From assembly GCA_000328365.1 (NCBI GenBank), contig KB308612.1, positions 1-64,000 of the forward strand: 64,000 nucleotides of DNA, given 5' to 3'. The DNA is from Capitella teleta. Lineage: Eukaryota > Annelida > Polychaeta > Capitellidae. Position 1 is the stretch's first letter; each line of letters opens with the position of its first letter. Positions 1 through 12,941 of the stretch are shown piece after piece. The notes under the pieces are model-generated. The model saw nothing but the letters and a program-made list of their open reading frames with translations, was not told the DNA's origin and did not search any database. Both the position numbers and the translations under genes were made by a program.

Positions 1-2640
1 TGCCTTACCTTTGTGATCAAAGCTCCTTCGGACATTCTTCAATCAGCAGTGAGAATTAGGCAGTCGGTGAGTTTGTTCAATCGTGGCAGAGAAATGGGAA
101 ATTTTCGCATACTTTCGGTTTCGCCAAAGCCGTCCGCATTTGCGTACTAAGACCCACTCCAAACAGCGTGCACAGTTTTATGCATTTGAATCAATCGATA
201 AGGAAGTTGAAGGAAATTTGCCGTCTTGGCCTTTTGAAGTCGCTGCCCTGAACCACATGACGCTCTCTATTTTATAAATCGAAAAAATATTTGCGGATCT
301 GAAGAGTGCCGCGTGAACCAAGGGGCGTGCTCCTTCCTATTATGCGCCCACACCAGGTAGTGGACAAAGATTTATAAGACAAATATTGCGAATAATCATG
401 ACGCAAAAGTCAATGGAATAGAAGTTAGCAGAAGTGTGAGGCTGGTATGAGCGTTCTTGGTTACCATATTTATAGATTGTGATGTGATAAATAGTAAACA
501 TGCCAAAATACTAGTAAATGCAAGTAATTAATTAATTAATTAAGGGCAAAAATAGATATATTACCAGCAACAACAAAACGTCTGCTTACAAAAGCTACAA
601 GATACACTGAAACATATAAATCAAAGTAAATTAAAACCACGGTGAGTTTATGTAAATAGCATACAAGAAGAATAAGCTTGTGCACAGAGTAAAATATTAT
701 TGTAATAATCATAATAAAAGTACAACATGAATGCTATCAATAGTGCATCATGTGAGGAGAATTGCTGCCGATTGAGTTTCGATTATTTCTTGTGATCAGA
801 CTTCCTGCTACATTTCGTTCTCACAACGAGAACAAACATGTCTGCGATGAGCTTCGCCAATTCAAACTACTCAGCAGGTAGGGAAAGTTCTCAGTTGGCC
901 GTTCTTGCATATGAAATGAGTAGCTAAGTTCAGAGTCCAAAAAATGCGTGAAATTCCTGAGAAAGAGAAGAACAAAATCAGTTGACGTACAGGTTGCATT
1001 AAAGATGAGACGTCAGCAAATATGGGTTAATGTATTCCATGTCTAGGTGAGGTATAAGATAACTGTATATGAATAACAAATATTGCATACTTTATACACA
1101 CATGGCAGTGTGACTTACGCTGCAGTACACGATATGCCAACGAATGATTATTCAATGAGTATATTGTTGATGGTGTGTCCTATTGCGTGGTTTTGGATGG
1201 GTACGAGTAGAATTTGACTATGGCAGCACTCACCATAAGCATCAACATCACCGAAAAAACAATGTAATTAATTCCTAATTATGCAAGAATGAGTTACAAA
1301 TTCGACCATTTTACATGCTTCTGACATTATTTGCGATGCCCTGACTAGACCTGAATATCCGAACGGCCAATCAAGCTTAAGTACTAAACACACATTGAAT
1401 GTAAACGTGTTGTACCCGCTTCAATGGCTGTGAATGAAGCATGATCGATGCACATGGCGGAATAACGCGGATTAAGATGTTGGTATTATAAAAATAAAAC
1501 AGTAATAATAATAATAATTATTATTATATTAATTTCTCAAGATAAATTGGAAAAAAAAGACATTCGATCAAATAGTCGATACAGAAAGTACAACCAGTAC
1601 CGCCTCTTGACAGCCATGACAAAGGTCAGCATCGCTGGCCTTCGTGCATAGATTGAAACTGACCGACTCTCCGACAAAGGTGACCAGCCAGAAGGTTTTC
1701 CTGACCACTGACTTTGTCCTGTGTTAGTTGCCGCTTCATCAACGAGGTTCTTCAGCGAAGGCAGGTCTGTGTGCAATCTCTTTCTTTGGTGACCTTGAAT
1801 CACGGGCAGACACGCGTCACCATTATACTCTTGCGTGGGTCACGTGACTTGTTCCTCTGAGGATGAGAATGTAAGTATTTTGTATGGTTTGTCTGGGAAG
1901 TGTTTATCCAATTTATGTGCTAAAACTACGCAAAGAGAGGTACGTACGTAAAATACACGCCAAATATGGGAGCGAGGGATCATTAGACATCTGCTGCCTC
2001 CGCAGTAATCACAATCACCGTGGAACCCAATGTGGCTTTCTCGAAGTTAGTCTTTCATTCGCATAATATTTGGTAGATTCGTGGATAATGGAAGAGGGTA
2101 CTTAGACTTACCTGAATGATATTCTTTGACGTTACTGCAATTGCGTTGTGGACTTTTGAGCAGGTTATGAGCCTTGTGCAGTACAATTATATGCACTGAA
2201 TCATTTACGACTTATTCGGACATCCGAGCAGATTGTGAATAGCCGCAGTCTCAATGAACGACGAAGCTTAAGCCGCTAATGCACCAGTCAGAGATATATC
2301 GACTCGACGTCATGACTTACGGCTTGCAGTGGCTTGAATATGTATGTATGTATCATATGGGTGGAGAGATTATGGAAACAATTACCTTGAGACCGGAAAC
2401 CAGATTACTGCAGAACAAGAAACCAAGTACGGCAGCTAACAAGGAAAAAACATGACAGAGCTGGAGAAGAACATTGCCAAAGAAGCTAAAACAAACCCCT
2501 TTTTGTAGGGGGGGGGGGGCATACGCAAATAAAATTAAAAAAAAAAACTAAATACAGAGAAACGATTCCACAGCTTTTGAAAACAAATAATCCCAGTGAG
2601 GGTATGTTGACAGAAAATAAGAAAGAGAAAACTCAGACTT
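1..2640. other. Non-coding stretch, no gene resolved
   Basis: No open segment here has conserved-looking content. Visible structure is limited to a short ATTA run near 525-543, a 12-base G tract at 2508-2519 followed by an A-rich run, and a short possible first exon (ATG at 838, GT donor after 877) that I could not connect to anything. A GTCACGTGAC palindrome (E-box) lies near 1838. Confidence 0.5.
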
Positions 2641-2649
2641 TAGCCACAT

Positions 2650-3150
2650 TATTCAACTCACTTTTACTTTTAACCCTGACAAATGCTTATGCATGGTGAT
2701 CAGCAGATCCGGAATATACCACAGGCAGTACCAGATGAACGACAGCCACCTAAACAAAGCAATAATCGAAAGAGACCTCGGTGTAATACTCGACAATAGG
2801 CTAACTTTGACCACCACATCAAGGCGAAAATTAAAAAATATAATTCCATCATGGCCCTCATCAGAGGAACATATACATACCTTGATAACCACACATTTCT
2901 TCTCCTATATAAGTCCTACCGCTATGCTAATCAGGTTTGGAAACCACACATCACCGCAATAGAAAATGTCCAACTTCGTGCTACCAGAATGTTACCAGGA
3001 ATGAAAGATCTAAATTACAAAGAAAGACCAAGAAAACTTGAACTTCCCACCCTGCAGTACAGAAGAACCAGAGGAGACCTAATAGAAACCTATAAAATAG
3101 CCACAGAATATTACGACAACATCGTTCCATTTACCCCAAAATATTGATTG
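2650..3150 (+). mobile_element. LINE remnant, C-terminal end of a CR1/L2-like reverse transcriptase
   Basis: Two overlapping plus-strand frames carry the typical C-terminal end of a CR1/L2/Jockey-type non-LTR retrotransposon ORF2. The segment near 2750-2810 reads ERDLGVILDNRLTL. Around 2851-3147 follow FLLLYKSYRYANQVWKP, IENVQLRATRMLPGMKDL and LPTLQYRRTRGDLIETYKI. The match crosses frames, so at least one frameshift is present. The catalytic part of the reverse transcriptase and the endonuclease are absent, so this is a 5'-truncated dead copy. The similarity is judged from remembered family consensus, not from a search. Confidence 0.8.
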
Positions 3151-5472
3151 ATGCTCTCAGTCAATGTATCTTTATATCCTGCTCTGTGCCCTGTTAATGT
3201 CCTGAGCCTCACGTCCGAATCATGCAAGCATAATCTATATTTATCATCATAAGTGAATAAATCTATTTTCGAACTTTCCAATAACTCGATTTTCAGAACT
3301 ATATTCCAATGATCTACTGATCACGTTTTCAGATGAGGCGGAGAGAAAATAATGTCCTAATACTAACCATCGTGATGTCCATTTAACACACGCCATGTTT
3401 AGGCCCTTCACCATGGCAATGGTTACGGATAATTATCCACGTGTGAGCATGCTATGCAGATTTGTGTGTTGCTATGACAACATGAATTGTCACGAATCAG
3501 AACTCTCATTGAACGCCCCTCGAATGTGGTGAGCTATGGTGTCGCCTAGTCCACGTCCCCACGACGCAAAAAAAGTCTTTCGAATTCACAGATAATTGAG
3601 ATAAAACATATACTCATTGGTATACATCATTAATAAAATCAATAAACTAAAATCGATTGTCCTCGGATGTGAGGTTATAAGAAAGAGGAGGCGTGGGTGA
3701 ATCGTTATTTCAGTCAGCATGAATAGGGGGTGGACCTCCTTACGCCTCATCACTGCAGGTGCGTGAAATATACTAGTATTCACTTCTTTTTTCTTTTTTG
3801 TTGTTGTCGAATTTGGTCTCTAAAGGTCTCCTAATACCAGATGAGTCGTGTTAGAGATTTTACGCCTATCGTGTGGCATAATTCTGATTGATTTCAGCAT
3901 TTCACCTACTTTAATTTATTATTAATTATATTCTTGCGTCATAAAAGTAAGGAAAACAAAACAGGCCACTGCAAAATGATTAAAATAAAATTTATTGTGG
4001 AAAAAAAGGAGATCATTCCTGTATCGCCATTGGAGTAAAATCGCACGAAATATTATTTAACATAATTATAACCAACATAAAACATAATGTGTTCCAAAAT
4101 ACAAAACATGCATCGAAGATGTGGCTAACATTTTGCATCGTTTTATTCAATTAATTTTTATTTTTATCCTAATCTGCATCTTTTAGTTCACGATGCGTTA
4201 CATTTTTACATTTAATATAACTAAAAGTCAATTGCGAATCAAATCAATTCACTTCGACGCTTAATCTGCTAAAAAGACAATGTTTCTAAGAATTGTGACT
4301 TGATCTGGTTTTCGAGATTCCTAAATTACAACCACGAAATTAACATGAAATCAACATGAAATTAACATGAAATTAACGTGAAATTAACATGAGATGGACA
4401 TTTGTAAGGCAGACGTCTCATCTGGTATATAACAAGAAGCTCGTCTCCATATCTATGAGGCGAAATGTTTAGCGAGCCCCATCGCTCAAAATAATACAAT
4501 GAGTCTTATTCAATTCCATTTGTCCACAAGTTTTGGAAATGGACGAAAAATCTCGTGTCAGTTTCTTCGCGCTGTTTTCAATCATAGAACTTTCTGGATT
4601 ATTCTTGATCGGCCTTCGCAGCTTAATTCAAAATGTGCAAAAGTTTAAATAATTTGATGCACCCAATGATCTCAGTTGACCTCAATATTGAGTTCACTCT
4701 CTTTTGCACCTACTTCATGAATTATTTAAATTATTTATCCGTAAGATAATAGTGTTAAGCTTGTAAACAATCCTTGCAAAATAAATATGCTATTGATGAC
4801 AGAATACTTACAGCATATATCTTGACTATTGTTTTTATTCTATGAATAAATTTATATTTAATTTAATTTAATATTTAAATTGTTTTTATTCTATGAATTG
4901 CGGTATTAAATTTACTGTATCATTTTCTTAGCACATACGACTTCGTTTGTCAATAATTATCGACCTAAGTTCGCCGAAAACAAATCTGCTGTGATGGCCA
5001 CCTTATCTAATCAATATTAGGGGCGTACATTCAACTACGTTATACCAGCATTCATATTCATTATAAATAAGTTCATAGGTCAAGCCTCTCTCATCACGTG
5101 CCTCAGATAACAGTGCCTCCTAAACCCAGAGTAGGAAAATATTGCGAAGAAAATTTTGCATGAATCACTGTGCTCATGACCTGCAGAGTTTCCAAGAACC
5201 CTGAAAATGAGAAAAAAGTCAGTTAAGGGAAGCCTCCTCCGCTGACTTGATAACCATGTACACAATACAATTACTGGCTATGAATATCTTGTCCAGTCAG
5301 CAGCTTCTACAAAATGGTCATCGATGGATTGCAAATGGAAATAATGAACAAGAGCGTGGTGTGATAATTATAAAGAGTGTGTGTGTAGGGATAAAGGGGC
5401 ACGATGTTTTCATTCGTTTGTGATGGCAACGGGGACGATTTGGTTGTTATATATGGTTATATGCATAATAAC
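3151..5472. other. Non-coding stretch upstream of the trefoil/FAMeT gene
   Basis: AT-rich sequence without a supported gene, apart from the small tandem repeat at 4337-4391. The last few hundred bases should contain the promoter of the gene starting at 5473, but no convincing TATA box was found. Confidence 0.4.
4337..4391. repeat. 11-bp minisatellite, five units
   Basis: Five consecutive copies of AAATTAACATG with single-base variants (one C, one G). Confidence 0.85.
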
Positions 5473-8400
5473 ATGTACCTATTTTCATTTATGTACATAA
5501 CAGGACTTTTCCTGGTGGTTCAGACAGGATGCTTAGCTGAGACTTTCGACAAGCCCCTCGCCAATGAGGTACCAATACAGGCAGGTGAGAAATCTCGTGT
5601 GACAGCAAATCTCCTTCACTCATATGCATGGTTCTCACTCCTTATGAAAAGCTGGTTGTCAAATAGAACCAGCTTCGCGATATGACTGCGGATTTTCTGG
5701 AATCATGGAATCTGAATGCCAAGAAAGAGAATGTTGCTTCAATTCCACAACTTCACCTCCTTGCTTCTACCCAGAACCAGGTTCGTGCTTACGTCATACC
5801 TCTGGTTGCAAGAGACACACCTACACCACTTCGTAGCACCATGTGACGTTGCTGAAGACCAGCGCCTGGACTGTGGCAGCCCAGATACAGGAGAAGAGGA
5901 ATGCCTGGAGAAGGGCTGTTGCTATTCCATCCCATCGCACAACCACTATGCCCCGTGGTGCTTCCACGATAAGAACAGTCAGTAGTAAATCTCTCTATTA
6001 TTCCAACAAGTGCGTAATTGACTCAGGTCCAACGACTGAGTTCCAGACTTCAAGTGATAACGACAACATTCTTTGGTTACGAACTCACAGAACTAGTTTC
6101 GGCTTCACCGTGCAAGCGTGCAAGTCCGTAAAGATCACATTGACGTTGGGAGAATGGAGGTTATAACAATTTATACTAAGATAATGAATACATTTCTTTC
6201 GTAATTCGGAAATTCAGGTCAAAGAAAGCAAGATATGAATTTAGCATTGGGGATGAAGACAATTCCAAATCTTCAATCTACAAATACGATGACAGTGACA
6301 TTGAAGTGGGAGGAGAGGAGAAGGAAGGAAGTAACGTTCTGGATTGTGACAATCCAAAACCTTTCTTCATATTATGGGATGAAGGATATTTGAAGGTAAG
6401 TTAATTGTGAGATTAATTTAATCAGATTAGGAATCCAATTGAATCTGCAGTTGAAACACGACTCTAGCGATGGTGAAGTTATTGTAGAATGGCTGGATGA
6501 CATTGAAATTGTTCCCACTGCTCTGAGTTTGACATCTGACGACTCCGACGCCATATTTGACTTCAGCGAAAAACTTGGTAAGGTCGTAGATGCTTGCAGT
6601 TAAATATGTGATGTTTGAGTCATGTTTAGGCAGTAGCACAATTGTGAAGTTGGAGCGAGAGGCTGATGCCAATTATCCATATTTCTGGCAAGAACTTGAG
6701 CCTGGCCAGACTTCACTTGTGTTCTCTTTGTGGGCATGTGCTAATGTCAACATTCTGTTGGCCACCAATGAGAGAGTCATCAACGACAATTCGTATGAGA
6801 TTGTGATCGGAGGAAACAATGGTCAAACGACAAGTATCATCCGCAACGATGGAGATGACCAACGGCACACGATTAGTACTCCGGGCGTTCTTGCAGAGGC
6901 TTGCAATGACGATTACAACCACAAATGGTTCTGGGTTCGTTGGGTGGATGGTTTCATGGAGGTTGGAGAAGGGAATCGCGTGGGAAGGGATGTCTTGATG
7001 GAACGACTGTGAGTATAGAACCGTTGAAGGACCGGAGCATTGGGAACCGCCTTTTGCACTGCAGGTATACCCAGGATGTCTGGCCACCTAGATTTGTAGC
7101 TGTTACTACGGTGGAGGGAGAAGGAACCAAGGAGTATGCAGAGTGGGAATTTCCAAAGCAAACAAGTTTGAATGCATATCAAAGTTGTGATGTTTCCCTA
7201 TTGTGCATTTTCAGATGGAGCCTACTACGCCAGAACGCCACATACACAGCACACCAACATCACGTTGAACATAAACCCAGTTGGATCTCATTTTATATTC
7301 GAAGTCATGTCCTCTACTCCTGTACACATTTACCTCGCCACAGACCTTGCACACTACAGATATGGCTTTGAAATTGGCCGCAACAACAACGAAACCTTAC
7401 TCATTAGGTATGACTGGCCAGAAATAGATGTCATAGAGACCTCAAGAGAAACTCCGGGAATATTGGATGCCAGAGAACCCAGGTTCTTCTGGGTGTCTTG
7501 GCATGAGGGAGTTCTATCACTTGGCAAAGGGAAAACAGTCAACCAAGACATCCTCCTCAAACGGTGGAGTTTAATTGAGAGGATTTTTATAACGAGCATT
7601 GGTCTACGCAGCGCTCATCACACAATAGCTGGAAATGCAGAGTGGACATTTGACAAATATCAAGGTTTGATGTCAAGACTTTCGGTGCTTCAATAGTTGA
7701 GTCTATTCCATTGCCAGTTCGCAAACTCGTCCAAGATATTCCAAGCAACATTGGTTATGACCGCAATTGGTACAGCGTAACTCAGGAAACATTCATCAAC
7801 TTCAAGATCCAGGCTTGTGAAGCTGCAAAAATTTCTCTGTCAAGATTTCTCGCCATAGCAAACATCCACACATATGAAATCATCCTAGGAGCTGAAGGCA
7901 ACTCTTTTACAAGGATCACAAATGTGGATTCCGGTGAAAAGGTGGCTGAAGTATCCGGCTCTGTGTTGAGTAAGATGATTCCACACACTGATGATGTCAC
8001 ACTAATGGTTTGTTCAGGTTGTTCTAGCTCAGACTGGTTCTGGCTGAGCTGGGCTGATGGCAAGATTGAAGTTGGAAAAGGAGATAATGTTGGGTCAGGT
8101 CTCATCCTCAGTACTAGCTATGACATCAATGTTAATGCAATTGGCTTCGCTTCGGATGACACTCAGAAAGCGAACTCAGTTTGGGAATTTGATGAGCCTG
8201 AAGGTGAGTTTTTGTTGTATTGTGTTGAAATTTATGTCAACGATTTTGATCAGGAGCCATGTACACATTTTTCACATCGGATATTAGGAATGACCGTCGG
8301 GCTCAGCTGCTGGTTGCTCACCACTACTTGGCATTCCAAGTGAAAGCTTGTTCCGATGCAAATATATACTTGCATTATGATCCAAATGAGCCAACCAAAG

Positions 8401-11400
8401 AAAATTATGAGATTCACATCGGAGAGATGAGCAACTCACAAACTTCCATTCTGAAAGATGGCGAAAAGCAGGCTTCTGTCAGTCATTCTGCCGTACTAGA
8501 CTGCAATAGCTACCAGGAATTCTGGATATCTTGGCTAGGTCATGATATAGTGATAGGTCAGGGCTCGATTTTTGGTGAACAAGTTATGACGAATTGGAAA
8601 GATGATGCGGCGTTGTATGAGCTAATCGTGGTGACACTCGCATCTTCTGCTTCAACTGAAGCCCAGTGGAAAGTTCATCGAAATTTAGGTACACATCATC
8701 ACAGCTTACACTGAAAAAAAGACATACCTGTATTTCCACAGGCCATGTTGTTCAACTTCTCACTCCTGATAATTACAACTTCAATTATATGTGGGCTAAT
8801 GTTGATAGACAGCACCACTTTGTGTTTAGAGTGAAGGCTTGCCATGATGCTCACGTGAGTTTAAATTCCGTTGAAAGCACACCAGGCATCCATGATGTTG
8901 TTGAGATCGTCTTTGGGGGCACTAACAACCAATTCACGGTCATCCGAAGCAGTCGCCTGGGTGACAATGAAGTGTGTGCTTGCCGTTCAATTTTTGTTTG
9001 TTCTCATCGTGAATTTCCTTCAGAAAGTTGCGGAGACTGTGGATATCCTGGACTGCGACCAACCGCGGTATTTCTGGGTCTCGTGGTACAATGGTAACAT
9101 CGAAGCCGGTCGTGGATCAAGACCTGGCACTGAAACCATTCTCAGCTGGTTGGACCCTGATCCGCATGCTGTGGCAATGGTGGCTGTCAGCAGTGGTTTT
9201 GGGGCTTCTGCCTCGTGGCTCATTGCAGAATACTTTGGTATTGAACCATTTCGACCAATGGCCCCTATATCTGGTGAACACCCTCTTTTCAGGAGATGCT
9301 TATATTGTTCGCAGCTCAGGTCTTGTAGAAGATCCTTCCGGCTTCCGCTTGGTTCCCAACGGAGCAGAGTTTGGATTCGTTGTGCACTCATGCGGAAGTG
9401 CTGCCATCCAGTTGTTTCAAGACTACCAAAACACAGAGGCCTATGAGGTATTACTATCTGATCATGAATTGGTGTAACCTCTCTGAACACAGGTTGTCAT
9501 TGGTGCTGACCAAAATACGATTACATACATACGCAGAGGTTCAGATACAACATGGACTGGTGACCAAGAGGCCTACACTCCAGGCATTCTTAGTTGTGTT
9601 GGTGAGAGAATCTTTCTGCTGAGCTGGGGATTTGGAGGTATCAACCTCTTCAACGAATGGGGGCAGCTGATTCTGCATTGGGTTGACCCTGAATTCCTCC
9701 CCGTGTATTCTTTGACTGTGGCTGGCCAAAGTGAATATGAGTTCTGGGCCTTTGACAGGTATGCAGGTAAGCACTCCGCTTGGTCTTTTGACTTCTAGGC
9801 TGATGTTTTAATGTCTGTAGGAGAAACCGTCAGAGTCTTGACAGCCAGTCCTGGTCTGAGCTCTCAGACAATAAGTTTGAGCAAGTACAGTAACTTCTGG
9901 ATGGGCATCACACACCACCAATACTTGATATTTGAAGTCATGGCGTGTGCTGAAGCTCATGTCTTGCTGACAAATTTACCTGGTGTGATTTCTGACCGCT
10001 CATTTGAAATCCGTCTTGGCGAATTGAACAATGCACAGTCCGGCGTGTACTCAAAAGATGGAAATTTGTACTGCCATGTGACCACTGGCGTTCATCTCAA
10101 ATGTACTGAATATGTATCAATGTGGATCTCATGGGCGGATGGATTCATTAAAGTTGGCGGAAGTCGTACACCTGGAAACCAAATGCTCCTCAGTTGCGAA
10201 GTTGATGAATATGATATCCAGGCTGTCTCGTTTGCCTCTGATAAAGGAAATGAAGCTACATGGGTCTTTGAACAAGTGCTAGGTATTCCCTTCAACAAAA
10301 TATATTTACTGAAAATCTGACGATTTATTTTCCAGGAGAAAGGTATGATTTCTGGACGCGATTCGACGCACCTGAGCGAGTGACTTGGATAGTCCCTCGG
10401 CATGAGTACCTTTCCTTTGAAGTAGAGGTAAGTGTATACATGTATGTGGATTGTATGTTTGGTATGCACACAATGTGTTTCAGGCTTCACAATGGATCCA
10501 AATCATTCTCTCTGAAGGAGGAGGAGCATCGGGAGATATAGAAATCCATCTGGGAGAACTGGATGGATCAAAGCAAGTCTCATACATTGTGGATACTTCC
10601 AGTGGGCAGAAAATTGCTGAGGCCAGTACAGACAACCTGTTGTCTTCTGGGCAGCTCAACAAGTTCTGGATTGCATGGACGCATAGAGAGGAAGTTTCTG
10701 TTGGCATGGGAATGTCTCCCCGGGAAGGCATGACCATCTTCCATCGGGTTGCTATCAACATCAGAATCCATGAAGTTTCCTTCAAGTCCGTCAATACCAA
10801 TGCATGGTGGTCTGTGCCAAGAGCAGAAGGTGCGTCGTCATTTACACATGCAAATATATTTTAACATGGGTGCATGTGTATTGTTGCAGCAAGACGATTT
10901 GATGCTAGACTGCCACCTACAACTTTGCCCCCTGAGGAAGCTTCCACATTAGTAGTCAGCACTTGGGCAGATAGTTGGATTGTATTCCAGGTAAGGATAG
11001 CTAGCAGTAGTGCATACTGTAAAATCAGAACGCAGTTGATCAATGGCAACTAACTTTGCTTTGCAGATCAGATCGGAAGACGAAGTCAGGATGGACCTGA
11101 CAACTCGCTTACATGAGGAGTCAGCCATGTTCACCTTAGTCATCGGAGCAGAAGCCAACACCTTGGTCGGACTCTTACCTAACGCAGACTCAACTCCAAT
11201 TGATAGCATGTACTTGACCTCTAAGAAAGTTTCTGGTGGAATCCTGTCTGCGAGCGTCAGTCGGACTTTCTGGATTCGCTGGCAAAATCGGAACATTGAA
11301 TTTGGACGAGGCGGGCTGGCTGGGGAGGAGCAATACTTTAGTTATTCCGATGATGGACTTAGTTCAATCACACGAATTACTGGATATTACGTAGGCCAGC

Positions 11401-12941
11401 AAACACGAGCATGGCTGCGATTCATTGAGACAGAGGGTAAGTTGGTGAGTCATTGGAAGTTTTGTTTTCAATAAACCAATTTCTAGGTAATGTATATGAG
11501 TTGTTTGCACCCGCAACGTACGGCTACGGTCGATACTGGATGGAATCGACCAAGTACTCGTTGGTGGTCAGAATCCGGGGATGCCGAGATGCACACGTTC
11601 TAATGTCATCCAAGATTGGAGAAACTGATGAATCACATGCCTATGAAGTAGTGTTCGGCAGTTCCAATAACAAGCATGTGTCAATTCGACGTGGATCTTT
11701 AACTGTGGATAAAGTGAGATGAACAACAAAAACATCAATAATCTTACTTGAGAGTTGTCTACGTCTAGGAATACAGCAGCATCAATGGTATTCTCAGCTG
11801 CTATGAATACCGAACTTTCTGGATCACTTGGCAGAATGGCAACATCACTGTCGGGAGCGGCTCCTCTTTCACTCACGTTCTTGTCTCTTGGATAGACCCA
11901 AGTCCGCTTAAGGACTTGAAGCATGTGTCATTCGGAGCATACTATGACGCTACCATCTCCTGGGAAGTCATGCATGAAGAAGGTATTTTATCACGTTAAT
12001 TTATGTAAATTATATACAAATTATATGCAAATATATGCTCAACAGGCGAGGAGCTTCAAATTGACAGTTCGGAAAGCTCTTTCTCATACTACGATAGTAC
12101 TATCGTCATGCAAGACTTTGACTTCATAATCTACGAAGTTAAAGCTTGTACTGGGGCAATGATCGCATTGGAACACATCCCTGGAGTTACACACGATGTC
12201 ACGTATGAACTTGCCTTTGGGATTGATGAAAACAAAGGGATCGCCATGCGAACATCAGTTGGTGGCGACAATGCTGTCGAAAGCGAGCTTGATAACGAGG
12301 TCTTAGACTGCAATGAATTCAGAACCTTCTGGATCTACTGGAATTCGGATGAGAGGAAATTCTACGCAGGGAAAGGTTCGACTGTGAAGGGTAACACGGT
12401 ACTGGAATACACCCCAGATAACTACTACATGCCAAATGCGGTGGCCTTCAACTCCGATGGTGATGGGCACTGGGTGGTCAGGAAAAGCGGACGTAAGACT
12501 ACAAGATTACTTAATATTGCTCCGGTTAATACTTATTGTTTTGGATTATTTTACAGGTCATGAGAGCAGAGAAAATTCAGGTGAGTTGTCCATATAGGGA
12601 GTCATTATCCTAAGGGTGCCTCTAAAAGACTGTTTTGTGACTTGTAATTCAATACCTTAATAGTATATAATTAATACCTTCTGAAATGCCCTTCTCAGCA
12701 TGAAGTTTTGATGTGATTCTTCGCAGGATCAAGTGGTATGAGTAGCGGCCAAGTGGCAGGAATCGTCATTGGTGTGTTGCTGGGTGCCGCCCTGTTGCTA
12801 GGGATCATCGTCATGGTGATGAAACCAGAATATCGGCATCAAGCTTCCGGTTTAGCAACAGACACTATTGTAAGATTTAGAGGAAATAGCAACTCACAGG
12901 GAATCGATCCAAACGATATAATGCAAGAAGTGAATGCTTAG
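5473..12941 (+). CDS. Large secreted/membrane protein: signal peptide, 2 trefoil domains, 12 FAMeT-like modules, TM helix
   Basis: I resolve 25 exons: 5473-5584, 5667-5780, 5837-5977, 6027-6159, 6218-6395, 6451-6577, 6630-7008, 7065-7165, 7215-7664, 7718-8203, 8254-8688, 8742-8971, 9024-9237, 9293-9447, 9493-9766, 9821-10282, 10336-10427, 10484-10829, 10890-10990, 11067-11436, 11487-11713, 11769-11982, 12046-12492, 12557-12580, 12727-12941. They join in one frame (about 2,008 aa). ATG 5473 is chosen because it gives a clean signal peptide (MYLFSFMYITGLFLVV); ATG 5404 is an in-frame alternative. Exons 2 and 3 each encode a six-cysteine trefoil (P-type) domain (ECQERECCF; ECLEKGCCY). Twelve repeats follow, each with the pattern F.V.AC, YE..IG, FW.SW..G.I..G.G and W.F typical of Methyltransf_FA (farnesoic acid O-methyltransferase-like) domains. 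The last exon encodes a membrane helix (IVIGVLLGAALLLGIIVMVM) and a roughly 40-residue cytosolic tail. Despite the family name, enzymatic activity is unproven; adhesive or carbohydrate-binding surface roles are inference. Confidence 0.88.

Noticed and set aside
6713-7182. Minus-strand open frames over the FAMeT gene
   Set aside because: Antisense of well-supported exons; sequence lacks family similarity.
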